Shown here piece after piece: positions 40,685 through 49,606 of a stretch of DNA of 64,000 nt. Numbering within the stretch: the first letter of the stretch is position 1; every line of letters starts with the position of its first letter. The stretch is from contig NZ_JAGTJJ010000043.1 in assembly GCF_028435365.1 (NCBI RefSeq), positions 1 to 64,000 of the forward strand. The letters are read 5' to 3'. The notes beneath the pieces were generated by a model. That model had not been told where the DNA came from. It made no database searches and worked only from the letters and a program-made list of their open reading frames with translations. A program made the position numbers and the translations under genes. The stretch is from Polyangium jinanense. GTDB lineage: Bacteria; Myxococcota; Polyangia; Polyangiales; Polyangiaceae.

Positions 40685-43582
40685 ATGCGAAAACGAATGA
40701 CGAATGCACGTTGGATGAGGCCCTGGTCCGGGATCGCGCTTTGCGCCCTCGCCACGGCCTGCGATGAAGGCGGCCCGCTCCCGCAGGCGAACGAGGTTTC
40801 GGGCGGGGGCGTCGAAACAGAGGCCGCGCCGCTCCGCGCGAAGCTCGAGGCGCGGTTTCCCGAGCAGGCCCGGGAGGTGCTCTCGGCCGACCCGTTCGAT
40901 GCCGGCGAGGACGGTTATCACCGGTCGCCGCCGCGGTCTCTCGGGACATGGGACGATTTGCGGGTCACGCTGCCGCGCGAAGGCGAAGGCGTGGTGCACT
41001 TTCGCACGCAGGACGGCTTCGAGATCGCGGTGCGCGAGGAAGGGCTCACGGGCGATGCATTCGGTGTCGACGCGGCCGTAGCATATCCGCGTCATGGCGG
41101 CACGTCGTTATGGGTGCGAAGCGCGGGCGGCGTGGAGGAGTGGCTCGCGCTCGAAGCTGACCACGCGCAGGAGGGCGCGCCGCTCGCGGTCTGGCGCGTG
41201 GACGGGGCGACGGCGCGGCAGGACGCGTCGGGAATTCATTTTTTCGATGAGCGGGGCCGCGCGCGTGTACACGTCACGGCGCCGCGCGCTTTCGCGGAGG
41301 GCGGAGCGCCGGTTTCCGTGCGCCTCTCGCTCGACGGCGCGACGATCGCGCTCCACCTGGAAGGCAAAGCCCCGCCGGGCGCTGCGCTCTTCGTGGATCC
41401 GGCGTGGACCACCGTCGCGCCGATGAACACCCCGCGCGACAGCCACGCGGCCACCTTGCTCACGAATGGCAAGGTCCTCGTCACCGGCGGGTATACGACC
41501 GGCAACCTGCCCACCAAGTTCGCGGAGCTTTACGACCCTGCGACGAACCTCTGGAGCTTCACGGGCTCCATGATTGCCGCGCGCCTCGCCCACACGTCGA
41601 CGAGGCTCGCCGATGGCCGGGTGCTCATCGCCGGCGGTCTCTGGGAGGTCAGCTCCGCGGGCGGCGAAGTCTACAATCCCGCGACGGGCACGTTTTCCGC
41701 GACACCGCCGATGAAAATGGACCGAGCGACCCACCGCGCGGCGCTTCTCGGCGATGGTCGCGTGCTCGCCGTCGGCGGCTATTACTCCATGAACGAGAAG
41801 GCCACCGAGATCTACGACCCGGTCGCGAATACCTGGACGACGGGCCCCTCGATGGTCGACTCGCGCGCGTCGTTTGCGCTCGTCACGCTGGCGAACGGCA
41901 AGGTCCTCGCCATCGGCGGCTCGGGCACGGGCTCGCAGAACGCGGAGCTCTACGATCCCGCGACGAATGCCTGGAGCTCCGCGGGCATGCTCAACGTGCC
42001 GCATTCTTTCAATAGTGCTGCGCGCCTCAATAACGGCAATGCAATCACCTGCGGCAACACCGACTATACCGCGTTTTGCGAGCTGTACAATCCGGCCACC
42101 AATTCGTGGACGCTCACGGGCTCCATGGCCGTCGGCCGCGCCGCGGCGACCATGGTGCTCCTGCCGAACAGCAAAGTCCTCGTCGCGGGCGGCGGCCTCG
42201 GAGCCGCAGGCCCGGCCAGCGCCGAGCTTTACGATCCGAACTCCGGCGCGTGGAGCACGACCGCCTCGATGAGCGTCGGGCGGAGCTACCACACGGCGAC
42301 CTTGCTGCAAAGCGGAGGCGTGCTCGTGGCCGGCGGGGATCCACCCAACACGAGCTACACCACGAGCGCTGAAATCTACACCCTGGCGAACCCCGTCCCG
42401 TGCGCTGCCGGGGGGAATTGCCCGAACGGGCTCTGCGTCGACGGCTATTGTTGTGATACGTCCTGCGGCGGCGGCGTCGCCGGCGATTGCCAGGCATGCA
42501 ACGTCCCGGGCGCGGAGGGCATTTGCTCCCCGGTCGCGGCGGGCACGACGTGCCGAGCGGCCGCGTCGGCCTGTGATGCCCCCGAGACCTGCAATGGCAG
42601 CGCCACCACGTGCCCGCCGGATGCGGCCCAGCCAAACGGGGCCGCCTGCAATGATGGGAATCCCTGCACGCAGACCGATACGTGCCAGGCCGGCACGTGC
42701 ACGGGCGCAAATCCGGTGGTTTGCACCGCGCTCGACACCTGCCACCAGCCCGGCACGTGCAACCCTGCCACCGGCGTGTGCAATAACCCCGCCAAACCCG
42801 ACGGCAGCACGTGCGACGACGGCAATGCGTGCTCGCAGACCGACACGTGCCAAGCCGGCGCCTGCGTCGGCGCCAACGCCGTGATTTGCCAGGCGGCGTC
42901 CCCGTGCCATTTGGCAGGCACGTGCAACCCGACCACGGGCGTGTGCTCGAATCCGACGAAGCCGGACGGCAGCACCTGCAACGATGGCAATGCCTGCACG
43001 CAGACGGATGCGTGCGCGAGCGGGGTCTGCACGGGAATGTCGCCCGTTTCGTGCGAGCCGCTCGACGAATGCCATCTTCCGGGCTCGTGTGCTCCCGCGA
43101 GCGGCATGTGCTCGAATCCTGCCAAGCCGGACGGCACGCCCTGCACGGGCGGGATGTGCGTTGCCGGCGTCTGCATGAATGACCCGACGGGTGCAGGCGG
43201 CGCAGGTGGCGCGGGCGGCGCGGGTGGCGCGGGCGGAGCCGGTGGCAATGGAGGAACCGGCGGCTCCGGTGGCTCCGGTGGCAATGGAGGAACCGGTGGC
43301 GCGGGCGGAGCCGGTGGCAATGGAGGAACCGGCGGCTCCGGTGGCTCCGGTGGCAATGGAGGAACCGGCGGCGGCGCAGGAGGAGCGGCTGGCTCTGGCG
43401 GTACCGACGTTACGTCGTCCTCGAGCAGCACGGCCTCGTCGGGCGGCGGCGGCGATTCGATTGGGGAGGAGGGCGCCTGCGGATGCCGTCAAGCCGGCGA
43501 TGGCCCCCGCACGGCATGGCCGCTCGCCGGATTGCTGCTGCTCCTACGACCGCTGCGACGCCGTCGCATGAGCCGAGGCTAG
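40685..43582 (+). CDS. Kelch-repeat, Cys-rich, Gly-rich MYXO-CTERM surface protein
   Basis: A 965-residue predicted surface lipoprotein. Lipobox ends at Cys26 (LATAC). About 245-570 holds six Kelch-like blades (GKVLVTGGYTT, AELYDPATNLWS). About 575-835 is Cys-rich with three repeats of about 50 residues (CNDGNPCTQTDTCQAGTC, TCHQPGTCNPATGVC). About 840-915 is Gly/Ala/Asn low-complexity repeat. The end carries a MYXO-CTERM-like signal: GACGCRQ, a hydrophobic helix and RRRR. Having both a lipobox and a MYXO-CTERM tail is odd. GAGGATGG precedes the ATG. Adhesion or recognition at the cell surface is likely. Confidence 0.88.
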   Translation: MRKRMTNARWMRPWSGIALCALATACDEGGPLPQANEVSGGGVETEAAPLRAKLEARFPEQAREVLSADPFDAGEDGYHRSPPRSLGTWDDLRVTLPREGEGVVHFRTQDGFEIAVREEGLTGDAFGVDAAVAYPRHGGTSLWVRSAGGVEEWLALEADHAQEGAPLAVWRVDGATARQDASGIHFFDERGRARVHVTAPRAFAEGGAPVSVRLSLDGATIALHLEGKAPPGAALFVDPAWTTVAPMNTPRDSHAATLLTNGKVLVTGGYTTGNLPTKFAELYDPATNLWSFTGSMIAARLAHTSTRLADGRVLIAGGLWEVSSAGGEVYNPATGTFSATPPMKMDRATHRAALLGDGRVLAVGGYYSMNEKATEIYDPVANTWTTGPSMVDSRASFALVTLANGKVLAIGGSGTGSQNAELYDPATNAWSSAGMLNVPHSFNSAARLNNGNAITCGNTDYTAFCELYNPATNSWTLTGSMAVGRAAATMVLLPNSKVLVAGGGLGAAGPASAELYDPNSGAWSTTASMSVGRSYHTATLLQSGGVLVAGGDPPNTSYTTSAEIYTLANPVPCAAGGNCPNGLCVDGYCCDTSCGGGVAGDCQACNVPGAEGICSPVAAGTTCRAAASACDAPETCNGSATTCPPDAAQPNGAACNDGNPCTQTDTCQAGTCTGANPVVCTALDTCHQPGTCNPATGVCNNPAKPDGSTCDDGNACSQTDTCQAGACVGANAVICQAASPCHLAGTCNPTTGVCSNPTKPDGSTCNDGNACTQTDACASGVCTGMSPVSCEPLDECHLPGSCAPASGMCSNPAKPDGTPCTGGMCVAGVCMNDPTGAGGAGGAGGAGGAGGAGGNGGTGGSGGSGGNGGTGGAGGAGGNGGTGGSGGSGGNGGTGGGAGGAAGSGGTDVTSSSSSTASSGGGGDSIGEEGACGCRQAGDGPRTAWPLAGLLLLLRPLRRRRMSRG
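43191..43405 (+). repeat. Gly/Ala/Asn-coding minisatellite
   Basis: Tandem short units (GGTGGCAATGGAGGAACC and GGCGGCTCCGGTGGCTCC variants) encode the low-complexity linker before the MYXO-CTERM of the Kelch protein. Unit order suggests slippage-driven length change. Confidence 0.75.
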
Positions 43583-43644
43583 CCAAGGAGCCGCCTGCGC
43601 GGTTCGGCATCCCCATCCCAAACGATTTCTCCTCCCCGAGGCGA

Positions 43645-44655
43645 TCAGCGCGTCTTGGATGTCGTCGTCGCCTTCTTCGCGGGGGCCTTCTTCGCGGGGG
43701 CCTTCTTTGCCGGCGCCTTCTTTGCCGCGGTCTTCTTTGCCGCGGCCTTCCTGGTTGCCAGGAGCGCGCGGAAGCCGTCGGCCAGCAATTTGTGTCGAGG
43801 CAGAAGGGACTTGCGCCAATCGAGCTGCGTCGTTGCGGCGGTGCCCGCCTCGAGCGACGCGACTTCACGATCGACTTGCTCGATGGCTTGCGTCAACAGC
43901 TCGCTCGGCAGGCCGCGAAGGCTCTCGTTCAGGCCCATGTTCCCCGTGATCGCGTCCCAGAATTGCGTCAGGGCTTCGTCGGCGACGCTTGCACGCCGGT
44001 CGGCCCACGCCTCGAGCAGGAGCGAGAACCGCGCCGCTTCTCCGGCCGCGTCGGCGCCGTAGTAGCGTTCGGCCTTGCCCGCGCGGAAGGCCTCGTACGC
44101 CGCGATGGCTTCTTCCGGCACGGCCACCGCGGGGTTGAACGTCCACGCCGGCGGGTACGGTCGACGGAGCGACAGGTGCTTCACGGCAGCGACCGCGAGC
44201 CGCTCGTCATCCCCTCGAAGATGCGCGGCGATGACGTCGAGCCAGTGCTCCTTCGCCTCGAGCACCTTCGCGAACACCTCGGTTTCGGCCTTGGCGTGGT
44301 GAAGGGGGCCGAAGGGCTCGGGCTCCTCCCGAACCTGCTTCGGTTTCGACTTCGTCTGTACCGTGTACGCATCCCAGAGTGTCCCGGGCTGGGCGTTTTG
44401 GAGAAACGCCGCGAGGCGGTCGCGCTGCTTGTCGACCGAGCCGGCGTCGTACATCGTGAGCCCGTTCGCGGAACAGCACTTGGGATCGAGCATCGGGAGG
44501 TGTTCAGCGGCGAAAGGGCTCTCGACGACCCGAACGAGGCCGAGGCCTTGCCGGCAGAACGCACAGACCGGATCGCGCACGCTCGAGTCCGGCGCGGCAC
44601 GAGCGCCATTGTGTTCGTGGTCGACGGCGACGAGCGAAGGCAGAATCTTGGGCAT
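43645..44655 (-). CDS. Unknown protein with zinc-knuckle-like N-terminus and H1-like Lys/Ala tail
   Basis: A 336-residue cytoplasmic protein. The start has PVCAFCRQ (Cys31 and Cys34) and a PKCCSANG pair (Cys60, Cys61), which together could bind zinc. The middle (about 120-305) is helical and unrelated to known families. The last 35 residues are a Lys/Ala/Pro repeat (KKAPAKKAPAKKAPAKK) like histone H1 tails, suggesting nucleic-acid binding. The tail is encoded by 15-bp tandem repeats. The gene is convergent with the Kelch gene. A second, unrelated protein in this window carries a similar tail. Confidence 0.7.
   Translation of the reverse strand: MPKILPSLVAVDHEHNGARAAPDSSVRDPVCAFCRQGLGLVRVVESPFAAEHLPMLDPKCCSANGLTMYDAGSVDKQRDRLAAFLQNAQPGTLWDAYTVQTKSKPKQVREEPEPFGPLHHAKAETEVFAKVLEAKEHWLDVIAAHLRGDDERLAVAAVKHLSLRRPYPPAWTFNPAVAVPEEAIAAYEAFRAGKAERYYGADAAGEAARFSLLLEAWADRRASVADEALTQFWDAITGNMGLNESLRGLPSELLTQAIEQVDREVASLEAGTAATTQLDWRKSLLPRHKLLADGFRALLATRKAAAKKTAAKKAPAKKAPAKKAPAKKATTTSKTR
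43670..43752 (-). repeat. 15-bp tandem repeat coding KKAPA
   Basis: About five near-identical 15-bp units encode the Lys/Ala/Pro tail of the gene at 43645-44655. The repeat is prone to slippage. Confidence 0.7.
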
Positions 44656-44962
44656 GCTCCCCTATACGGCACAACCAGGAATTTTGTAACTACGTGAACG
44701 TCGGGCTACGACCGAACGAGATGCGGGGGCTACGGCGGTGGGCAGGGGGCCGCATCCATGAGGAGCACAGGCGCAGAACGTTCGATGGTCATGGATGGGG
44801 TTCGCGTTGGGCCGGGAAAAAGCTCTCGAAGGGCTCTCTTGTAGACGACGATCACAGTGGACGCCGACATGTCCACCGCTGTACACGAATGTCGCTAGAA
44901 TTATGTACAACGCCGAATAGGACGTCAGCCCATCGCCAACAGGACAGGGAAAGCTATTTAAA
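44656..44962. other. Intergenic stretch with inverted repeats
   Basis: No coding frame is convincing in these 307 bp. Two inverted repeats are visible: GTGGAC/GTCCAC (44857-44862 and 44871-44876) and TGTACA repeated 24 bp apart (44880-44885 and 44904-44909). These may be operator-like elements for the divergent genes, but nothing identifies a regulator. Confidence 0.35.
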
Positions 44963-45490
44963 ATGACAGAGTTTCGGGACTGCCGATCCATCCCGCACGA
45001 CCTGGACCTTTCCGACGCCGTCGCGGAGCGCCTTGTCGCACATGTCGCGTGCTCCTTGCTCCCAGGGCTGGAGCGCACTGTCGGCGCCATCGATTGGCGC
45101 CATGGGAGTGAGCATGGCACCGACTGGACGGCGGAGGGCTTTCTACCAGACGAAACGTTGATTGTATTGTGCCTCCAGACGCACACGCGTGAAGTCCGCT
45201 TGTACCTTGATACAGCCTTCAAACCGGTGCCTGAACCTCCTTGGTGGGCGGATTGGCTCGTTGTCGGCATTCTGGCAGGCGCAGTTGGTGTCGGCGTACT
45301 GCTCGAAAGCGTGGGCTGGGGTGTCGCCTCCGCTGTGCTTGGGTTCGGGGCGTGGGTAGGCCGCGACGTCCTCCTCCAGATTCGGGCAGAGCGTACTGCG
45401 CGCCCCCGTTCTATCGATGAGGAATCCTGGCGCCAGCGTTTCAATGCAGCCATCGACCAGGCGTGCGACATGATTCGCGCCAGTGGCTGA
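44963..45490 (+). CDS. Small two-pass membrane protein of unknown function
   Basis: A 175-residue protein with a soluble N-terminal domain (about 1-88) and a pair of membrane helices (about 95-130; WLVVGILAGAVGVGVLLES and GVASAVLGFGAWVGRDVLL), then a short Arg-rich helix. No family is recognised. AGGGAAAG lies before the ATG but with an AT-rich spacer (TATTTAAA). The base composition of the upstream region is lower in GC. It ends convergent to the GST gene, 29 bp away. Confidence 0.65.
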   Translation: MTEFRDCRSIPHDLDLSDAVAERLVAHVACSLLPGLERTVGAIDWRHGSEHGTDWTAEGFLPDETLIVLCLQTHTREVRLYLDTAFKPVPEPPWWADWLVVGILAGAVGVGVLLESVGWGVASAVLGFGAWVGRDVLLQIRAERTARPRSIDEESWRQRFNAAIDQACDMIRASG

Positions 45491-45519
45491 CGCGGTTTCC
45501 GCGCAAGTGAGGCGGCGCT

Positions 45520-46155
45520 TCACTCTGCGAAGCGGCGCTCCCACAGCGGCTGCAGCCGCGGATCGTTGTCGACCCGCGCCATCACGTGCGTCATCTTCGG
45601 CGCCTCCTGCTCGAACCGCGGCCGCCAGGGACCAAAGCGCGACACGACGTTCACGTACAAGTCCAGCACCGTCAGCGTGTCGCCGAGCAGGTAGCGGTCG
45701 GGTGTCAGTTGCGAATCCATGTGCTGCCAGCAGAACGCAATGCGCTCGTGCACCGCATGCACCACCGCGTCGCGCTGCGCAGGCTCGGCGCCGATGCGCG
45801 TGACGTCCGGCTTGATCCAGTGCAGCGAGTAAATGGCGGACGACACGAAGACCATCCAGCGCAGGAACTGTCGGCGCGACGGATCGTCGACCGCCGGCGC
45901 GAGGCGCGACCCCGGATGCCGGTCCGAAAGGTCGATCAAAATCGCCGCGCTTTCGGTCATCACCTCGCCGTTCGGGAACACCAGCGTGGGCAACTGGCGC
46001 ATCGCGTTGACTGGCGCGACGCGCTCGCGCGCCTCCGGTTCCACCCAGGTGGCGCCTTCGATCAGACGGTACGGCAGACCGAGCAAAATGAGCGCAGCCT
46101 CGACCGCGACCGCGCCGGACCCGGGGGCGCCGTAAAGCGTGAGCATGTTCGTCAT
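45520..46155 (-). CDS. Glutathione S-transferase family protein
   Basis: A 211-residue GST with the N-terminal thioredoxin-like domain (TLYGAPGSGAVAVEAALIL, the QLPTLVFPNGEVMTESAAIL signature with the cis-Pro and Glu-Ser pair that bind glutathione) and the C-terminal helical domain with the LGDTLTVLDLYVNVV N-capping motif. Ser in GSGAV is the likely catalytic residue. It conjugates or reduces electrophiles with glutathione in the cytoplasm. It is divergent from a small unknown gene; the 66-bp gap probably holds both promoters. Confidence 0.93.
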   Translation of the reverse strand: MTNMLTLYGAPGSGAVAVEAALILLGLPYRLIEGATWVEPEARERVAPVNAMRQLPTLVFPNGEVMTESAAILIDLSDRHPGSRLAPAVDDPSRRQFLRWMVFVSSAIYSLHWIKPDVTRIGAEPAQRDAVVHAVHERIAFCWQHMDSQLTPDRYLLGDTLTVLDLYVNVVSRFGPWRPRFEQEAPKMTHVMARVDNDPRLQPLWERRFAE

Positions 46156-46221
46156 GAAGTCGATACCTCTACTCTCTTGTTGTGGTCATGGTAGTGTAGT
46201 AAAGCGCAGGATCGCAAGACA

Positions 46222-46548
46222 ATGACGAAACAAGAGGCACTGATAATCGCAACGGCCTTTCGGGATCGCCAGGGATACAAAACAACGATCGATGCCGGAA
46301 CGCCTGCCAGGCTGTACGATTCATTTGAATGCGTAACCGGCCCCGCTTGGGTGATCGAGGCTCCGCTTCCGCCCTCAACGCTCGAGGGAACCAATACGAT
46401 CACCTATGTCGTCTCGGTTGCTGAGAAAGCCGTAAAATGCATCATCAATTCCTCCGGATTCATCAAGCGTCTGGACGAGCTGGATACGAGTTTTTCGGAT
46501 GACGAGCTCGACGAGCTCAGGGACATGGGGTTTGAGGTGCTCGACTGA
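46222..46548 (+). CDS. Small acidic protein of unknown function
   Basis: A 108-residue soluble protein, fairly low in GC for this genome. It has a beta-rich first half (GYKTTIDAGTPARLYDSFEC, WVIEAPLPP, NTITYVVSVAEKAVKCIINS) and an acidic C-terminal helix (LDTSFSDDELDELRDM). The layout resembles small immunity-type proteins but no match is known. Its stop TGA is in the same frame as the short SDR fragment that follows. Confidence 0.6.
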   Translation: MTKQEALIIATAFRDRQGYKTTIDAGTPARLYDSFECVTGPAWVIEAPLPPSTLEGTNTITYVVSVAEKAVKCIINSSGFIKRLDELDTSFSDDELDELRDMGFEVLD

Positions 46549-46566
46549 GCCCCTCGCCGCGAACAC

Positions 46567-46677
46567 TGCTCGGCGCGCATCGCGCAGCCCGACGACGTGG
46601 GCGAGGTGATCGCTGCGCTGCTCTCCGACAAAAGGGGAGCGGGCGGACTCGTCTTCAGCCTCTGGGGGACGAAGTGA
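46567..46677 (+). pseudogene. 3' remnant of a short-chain dehydrogenase gene
   Basis: The stretch from 46573 reads ARIAQPDDVGEVIAALLSDK in one frame and ends LVFSLWGTK with a TGA at 46675. This matches the C-terminal pattern of classical SDRs (R-x-x-x-P-D-D-V-x-x-V-I-x-x-L-x-S-D), but nothing upstream encodes the Rossmann part, so it is a 35-codon relic. It lies directly after the stop of the acidic-protein gene in the same frame. Confidence 0.55.
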
Positions 46678-46735
46678 GAACCCTTGCTGCTGATTCATGT
46701 TGTGGGGCTCGCAATGTTTCATGTAGCCTCGCTTC

Positions 46736-47269
46736 ATGCGAATTTCCTCCCAGGTACCTGTAGACCAAGGAATTTCTCTTCGCGTGGACCGACGGGGTTT
46801 TCTCGGAGGGCTCTCGGCGCTCTTCGCGGCGTCTCTCTTGCCGGCCTGTGGCTCGGACGAGCCCGTCGTTGACGGACCCCTCGCTCGGTTCCTCGCGCTC
46901 TCGGCGTTGCTCACCGGCTTCGAGAACCTCCCGCGCGCGCATGGGCAGATCTACCTGGATGCGCTGCGCGCCTCGCCGGAGCAATCGGTGGCGCTCGACG
47001 AGCTTTATGCCGAGGCGGGTTATGGCGGCGAATCGAGCCCGGGCTCCCTCGCGGACCTCGAGGCGAAAGGCACCTTCACCGATGCACGCCTGCGCGCCGT
47101 CGCCGACACCATCATCCTCAACTGGTACACGGGCGTCTACGAGGGCGCTTCGGGCCCCGAGGTCGCCACGTACACCGACGCGCTGACATGGCGCGCGCTG
47201 GACTACACGAACCCCCCGAGCGAATGCGGCGGCCTCACAGGCTTCTGGGCGGAACCCCCCGCGGGCTGA
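46736..47269 (+). CDS. TAT-exported sugar/sorbitol dehydrogenase small subunit
   Basis: A 177-residue protein with a twin-arginine signal (Arg19-Arg20, RRGFLGGLSALFAASLL) and a Cys38 after LLPA, like the small subunit of FAD-dependent sorbitol/fructose dehydrogenase complexes (PF12318 type). The rest is helical and has the typical WRALDYTNPPSECGG ending. The small subunit carries the large FAD subunit through the TAT system. Its partner is encoded 31 bp downstream. Assignment rests on signal type, length and context; sequence similarity appears modest. Confidence 0.78.
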   Translation: MRISSQVPVDQGISLRVDRRGFLGGLSALFAASLLPACGSDEPVVDGPLARFLALSALLTGFENLPRAHGQIYLDALRASPEQSVALDELYAEAGYGGESSPGSLADLEAKGTFTDARLRAVADTIILNWYTGVYEGASGPEVATYTDALTWRALDYTNPPSECGGLTGFWAEPPAG

Positions 47270-47299
47270 CCTCACGCCACGATTGGAAAGGACCACGTC

Positions 47300-48907
47300 A
47301 TGGGAGATCAACTGACAGCGGACGTCGTCATCGTCGGCGCAGGTATTTCAGGGACCATCCTGGCCCATCGGCTCGCCAAGGGCGGGGCCAAAGTCCTCAT
47401 CCTCGAATCGGGGCCCCGCGTCGATCGGCAGAAAGCAATCGATACCTACCGCAGCGCGCTCATCAAGGTCCCCGAATCGCCCTTCCCGCGCTCCACCGCG
47501 GCGCCGGGGCCGGCCGTCATCGACCTCGAGGGCTATTACGTCCAGGAGGGCCCAGATCTCTTCAAGAGCTCGTACTTGCGTCTCGTCGGCGGCACCACCT
47601 GGCACTGGCTGGGGACCACGATCCGGCTCGTGCCGGACGATTTCCAGATGAAGACGCTTTTCGGCGTGGGTGTGGATTGGCCCATCACCTACGACGACCT
47701 CGAGCCCTATTATGCCGAGGCTGAGATCGAGCTCGGGGTCGCGGGGGAAGGGGACCTCGGCTCGCCTCGGACGACGCCTTATCCGATGAAGCCCATTCCG
47801 CTGACCTACTCGGACAAACGCATCGCGGACGCCATCGGCGGGCTCGGGTATACCGTCACGACGACCGCGCAGGCGCGCAACACGGATACCTACGACGAGC
47901 GTCCCCCGTGTTGCGGCGCCCGGACGTGTATCCCTGTCTGCCCTGTCGTCGCGCGATACGACGCCTCGGTGCACGTCAAGAAAGCCGAGGACGCGGGCGT
48001 TCAGATCGTCGATGAGGCCATCGCGCATTTCATCGACATCGGCGCTGACGGCCGCGTGAGCCGTATTCGCTTCAAGCGGCCCGACGGCAGCGAGCACGAG
48101 GCGTCTGGCAAGGTGTACGTCCTCGCCGCGCACGCCATGGAGACGCCCAAGCTCCTGCTCATGTCGAAGACCGGCGCGCTGCCGAACGGCGTTTCGAACC
48201 TGAGCGATCAGGTGGGCCGAAACCTGATGGATCACCCGATTCAACTGAGCTGGGCGCTCGCGGAGGACTCGCTCGCCCAGAGCCGCGGACCGCTCTCGAC
48301 CGGGGGGATCGACGGGACGCGGGGCGGGGCCTTCCGCAATGCAACGGCCGCGTTCCGCGTCGAATTCGGCAATGACGGCTGGACGTGGCCGACGGGCGGG
48401 CCGATGAGTACCGTGGGCGAGCTCGTGAAGCTCGGCCTGCGAGGTCAAGCGCTCGCGAAGGAGCTTTCCCGGCAAAGCGCGCGCCAGCTACGCTTGTCGA
48501 GCCTCATGGAGCAGCTCCCGGATCCGGAGAACCGCATCGTCCCCGCGATGGACCAGCTCGACGCGCTCGGCATCCCGCGCCCGCGCATTTCCTACCGCGT
48601 CGATACCTACACGCGGGACGGCATGAGCAAGGCGATAGGGGTTCACGATCAGATCTTCGATGCCCTCGGCGCAACGGTTCGAGAGCACGATCCGGAGCCA
48701 CAAGGCGCGGGGCATGTGATGGGCACCTATCGCATGGGCGCCGATCCTGCGACGTCCGTCGTCGACGCCCAGTGCCGCTCGCACGAGCATGACAACCTGT
48801 TCATGCTCGGCAGCGGCACCTTCCCGACGGCCGGCACGGCGAATCCCACCTTGACGATCGTCGCGCTCACCCTCCGCGCGGTCGCGGCGATCCAGGCGCA
48901 GCTCTGA
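47300..48907 (+). CDS. GMC-family FAD oxidoreductase, dehydrogenase large subunit
   Basis: A 535-residue GMC oxidoreductase. The FAD-binding Rossmann motif is at the start (VVIVGAGISGTILAHRLAKG), with the HWLGTTIRL block of sorbitol/gluconate dehydrogenase large subunits, a Cys cluster at about 200-215 (PPCCGARTCIPVCPVV, which may hold a Fe-S centre as in FDH-type enzymes) and the C-terminal GAGHVMGTYRMGADP with catalytic His and the final NPTLTIVALTLRA. It lacks its own signal peptide and depends on the small subunit for export. AAAGGA precedes the ATG. Substrate unknown. Confidence 0.9.
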   Translation: MGDQLTADVVIVGAGISGTILAHRLAKGGAKVLILESGPRVDRQKAIDTYRSALIKVPESPFPRSTAAPGPAVIDLEGYYVQEGPDLFKSSYLRLVGGTTWHWLGTTIRLVPDDFQMKTLFGVGVDWPITYDDLEPYYAEAEIELGVAGEGDLGSPRTTPYPMKPIPLTYSDKRIADAIGGLGYTVTTTAQARNTDTYDERPPCCGARTCIPVCPVVARYDASVHVKKAEDAGVQIVDEAIAHFIDIGADGRVSRIRFKRPDGSEHEASGKVYVLAAHAMETPKLLLMSKTGALPNGVSNLSDQVGRNLMDHPIQLSWALAEDSLAQSRGPLSTGGIDGTRGGAFRNATAAFRVEFGNDGWTWPTGGPMSTVGELVKLGLRGQALAKELSRQSARQLRLSSLMEQLPDPENRIVPAMDQLDALGIPRPRISYRVDTYTRDGMSKAIGVHDQIFDALGATVREHDPEPQGAGHVMGTYRMGADPATSVVDAQCRSHEHDNLFMLGSGTFPTAGTANPTLTIVALTLRAVAAIQAQL

Positions 48908-48941
48908 CATTCATCGCGAGAAACGATCCGCGAGGAGTGCC

Positions 48942-49562
48942 TCAGCGCTGACGGCGCCGGCGCGACGCCAGGCCTATCATCATGAGGCTCAACGTGGGCG
49001 TGCTCCCGGCGGAACCGCATCCGCCACCGCTGTCCTCTTCACCATCTGGAGCATCGACGGGCGAACCCTTGCCCACCGTCACGGTCATTTTGGTGGCTGC
49101 GGCCTTGTCCCCCTCAGGAACGAGGTCCGCGTTCGAGGAATTGCCGGCCCCGAAGAGCGTGAGGGTGATATCGGCCTCTGGCGCGACGAGCGAGAAGTCG
49201 AAGCGTAGCTCGTCGGCGGTGAAAGGCTGCGGGGCGGAATGCGTCAATTCGGCCCCCACCTTCTTCATCCCGCTGCTGCCGGTCTCGAGGCTGGCCTCCG
49301 CGTTGTCCACGGCGATGTCCAGCCCTCCCGTCTTTGCGGCACCCCCCCGGATGACGAAGCTGTATTGGCCTGTGGCTCCCGGCTCCAGGGCTGTGGGGCC
49401 CTCGAACTCCACGGTGCAAGCCGCTCCCCCCTTGTGACACGTGATGCACGTCGCCTTGTCCTTGCCGGACTGACCAGCAATGCCCGTGCTGGTGGCGAGA
49501 GCAGGAGACGACCATAACGCTAGAACGGCGAAGAGACCTGCGACACGGAGCAAAGAATGCAT
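48942..49562 (-). CDS. MYXO-CTERM protein with CxxCH motif (Reeler-like)
   Basis: A 206-residue secreted protein. After a signal peptide (cleaved near ALA-TS) a CITCHKGG motif (Cys39, Cys42, His43) offers a possible c-type heme or metal site, followed by a beta-sandwich (GQYSFVIRGGAAKTGGLDIA) like Reeler/choice-of-anchor domains. The C-terminus is an Asp/Glu/Gly-rich linker, GGGCGS, a short hydrophobic stretch and RRRRQR, a MYXO-CTERM-type sorting signal. It converges with the dehydrogenase genes and may, if it binds heme, accept their electrons. ATG at 49562 is preceded by AAGGAG-like sequence. Confidence 0.85.
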   Translation of the reverse strand: MHSLLRVAGLFAVLALWSSPALATSTGIAGQSGKDKATCITCHKGGAACTVEFEGPTALEPGATGQYSFVIRGGAAKTGGLDIAVDNAEASLETGSSGMKKVGAELTHSAPQPFTADELRFDFSLVAPEADITLTLFGAGNSSNADLVPEGDKAAATKMTVTVGKGSPVDAPDGEEDSGGGCGSAGSTPTLSLMMIGLASRRRRQR

Positions 49563-49606
49563 GGAATCTCCAAGGAGGGGTGAGACGCGGTGTTGCTAGA
49601 GCCGCG

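Noticed and set aside
40336..40767. Plus-strand gene before the Kelch protein
   Set aside because: No ribosome-binding site or conserved motif, and it overlaps the signal-peptide start of the Kelch gene.
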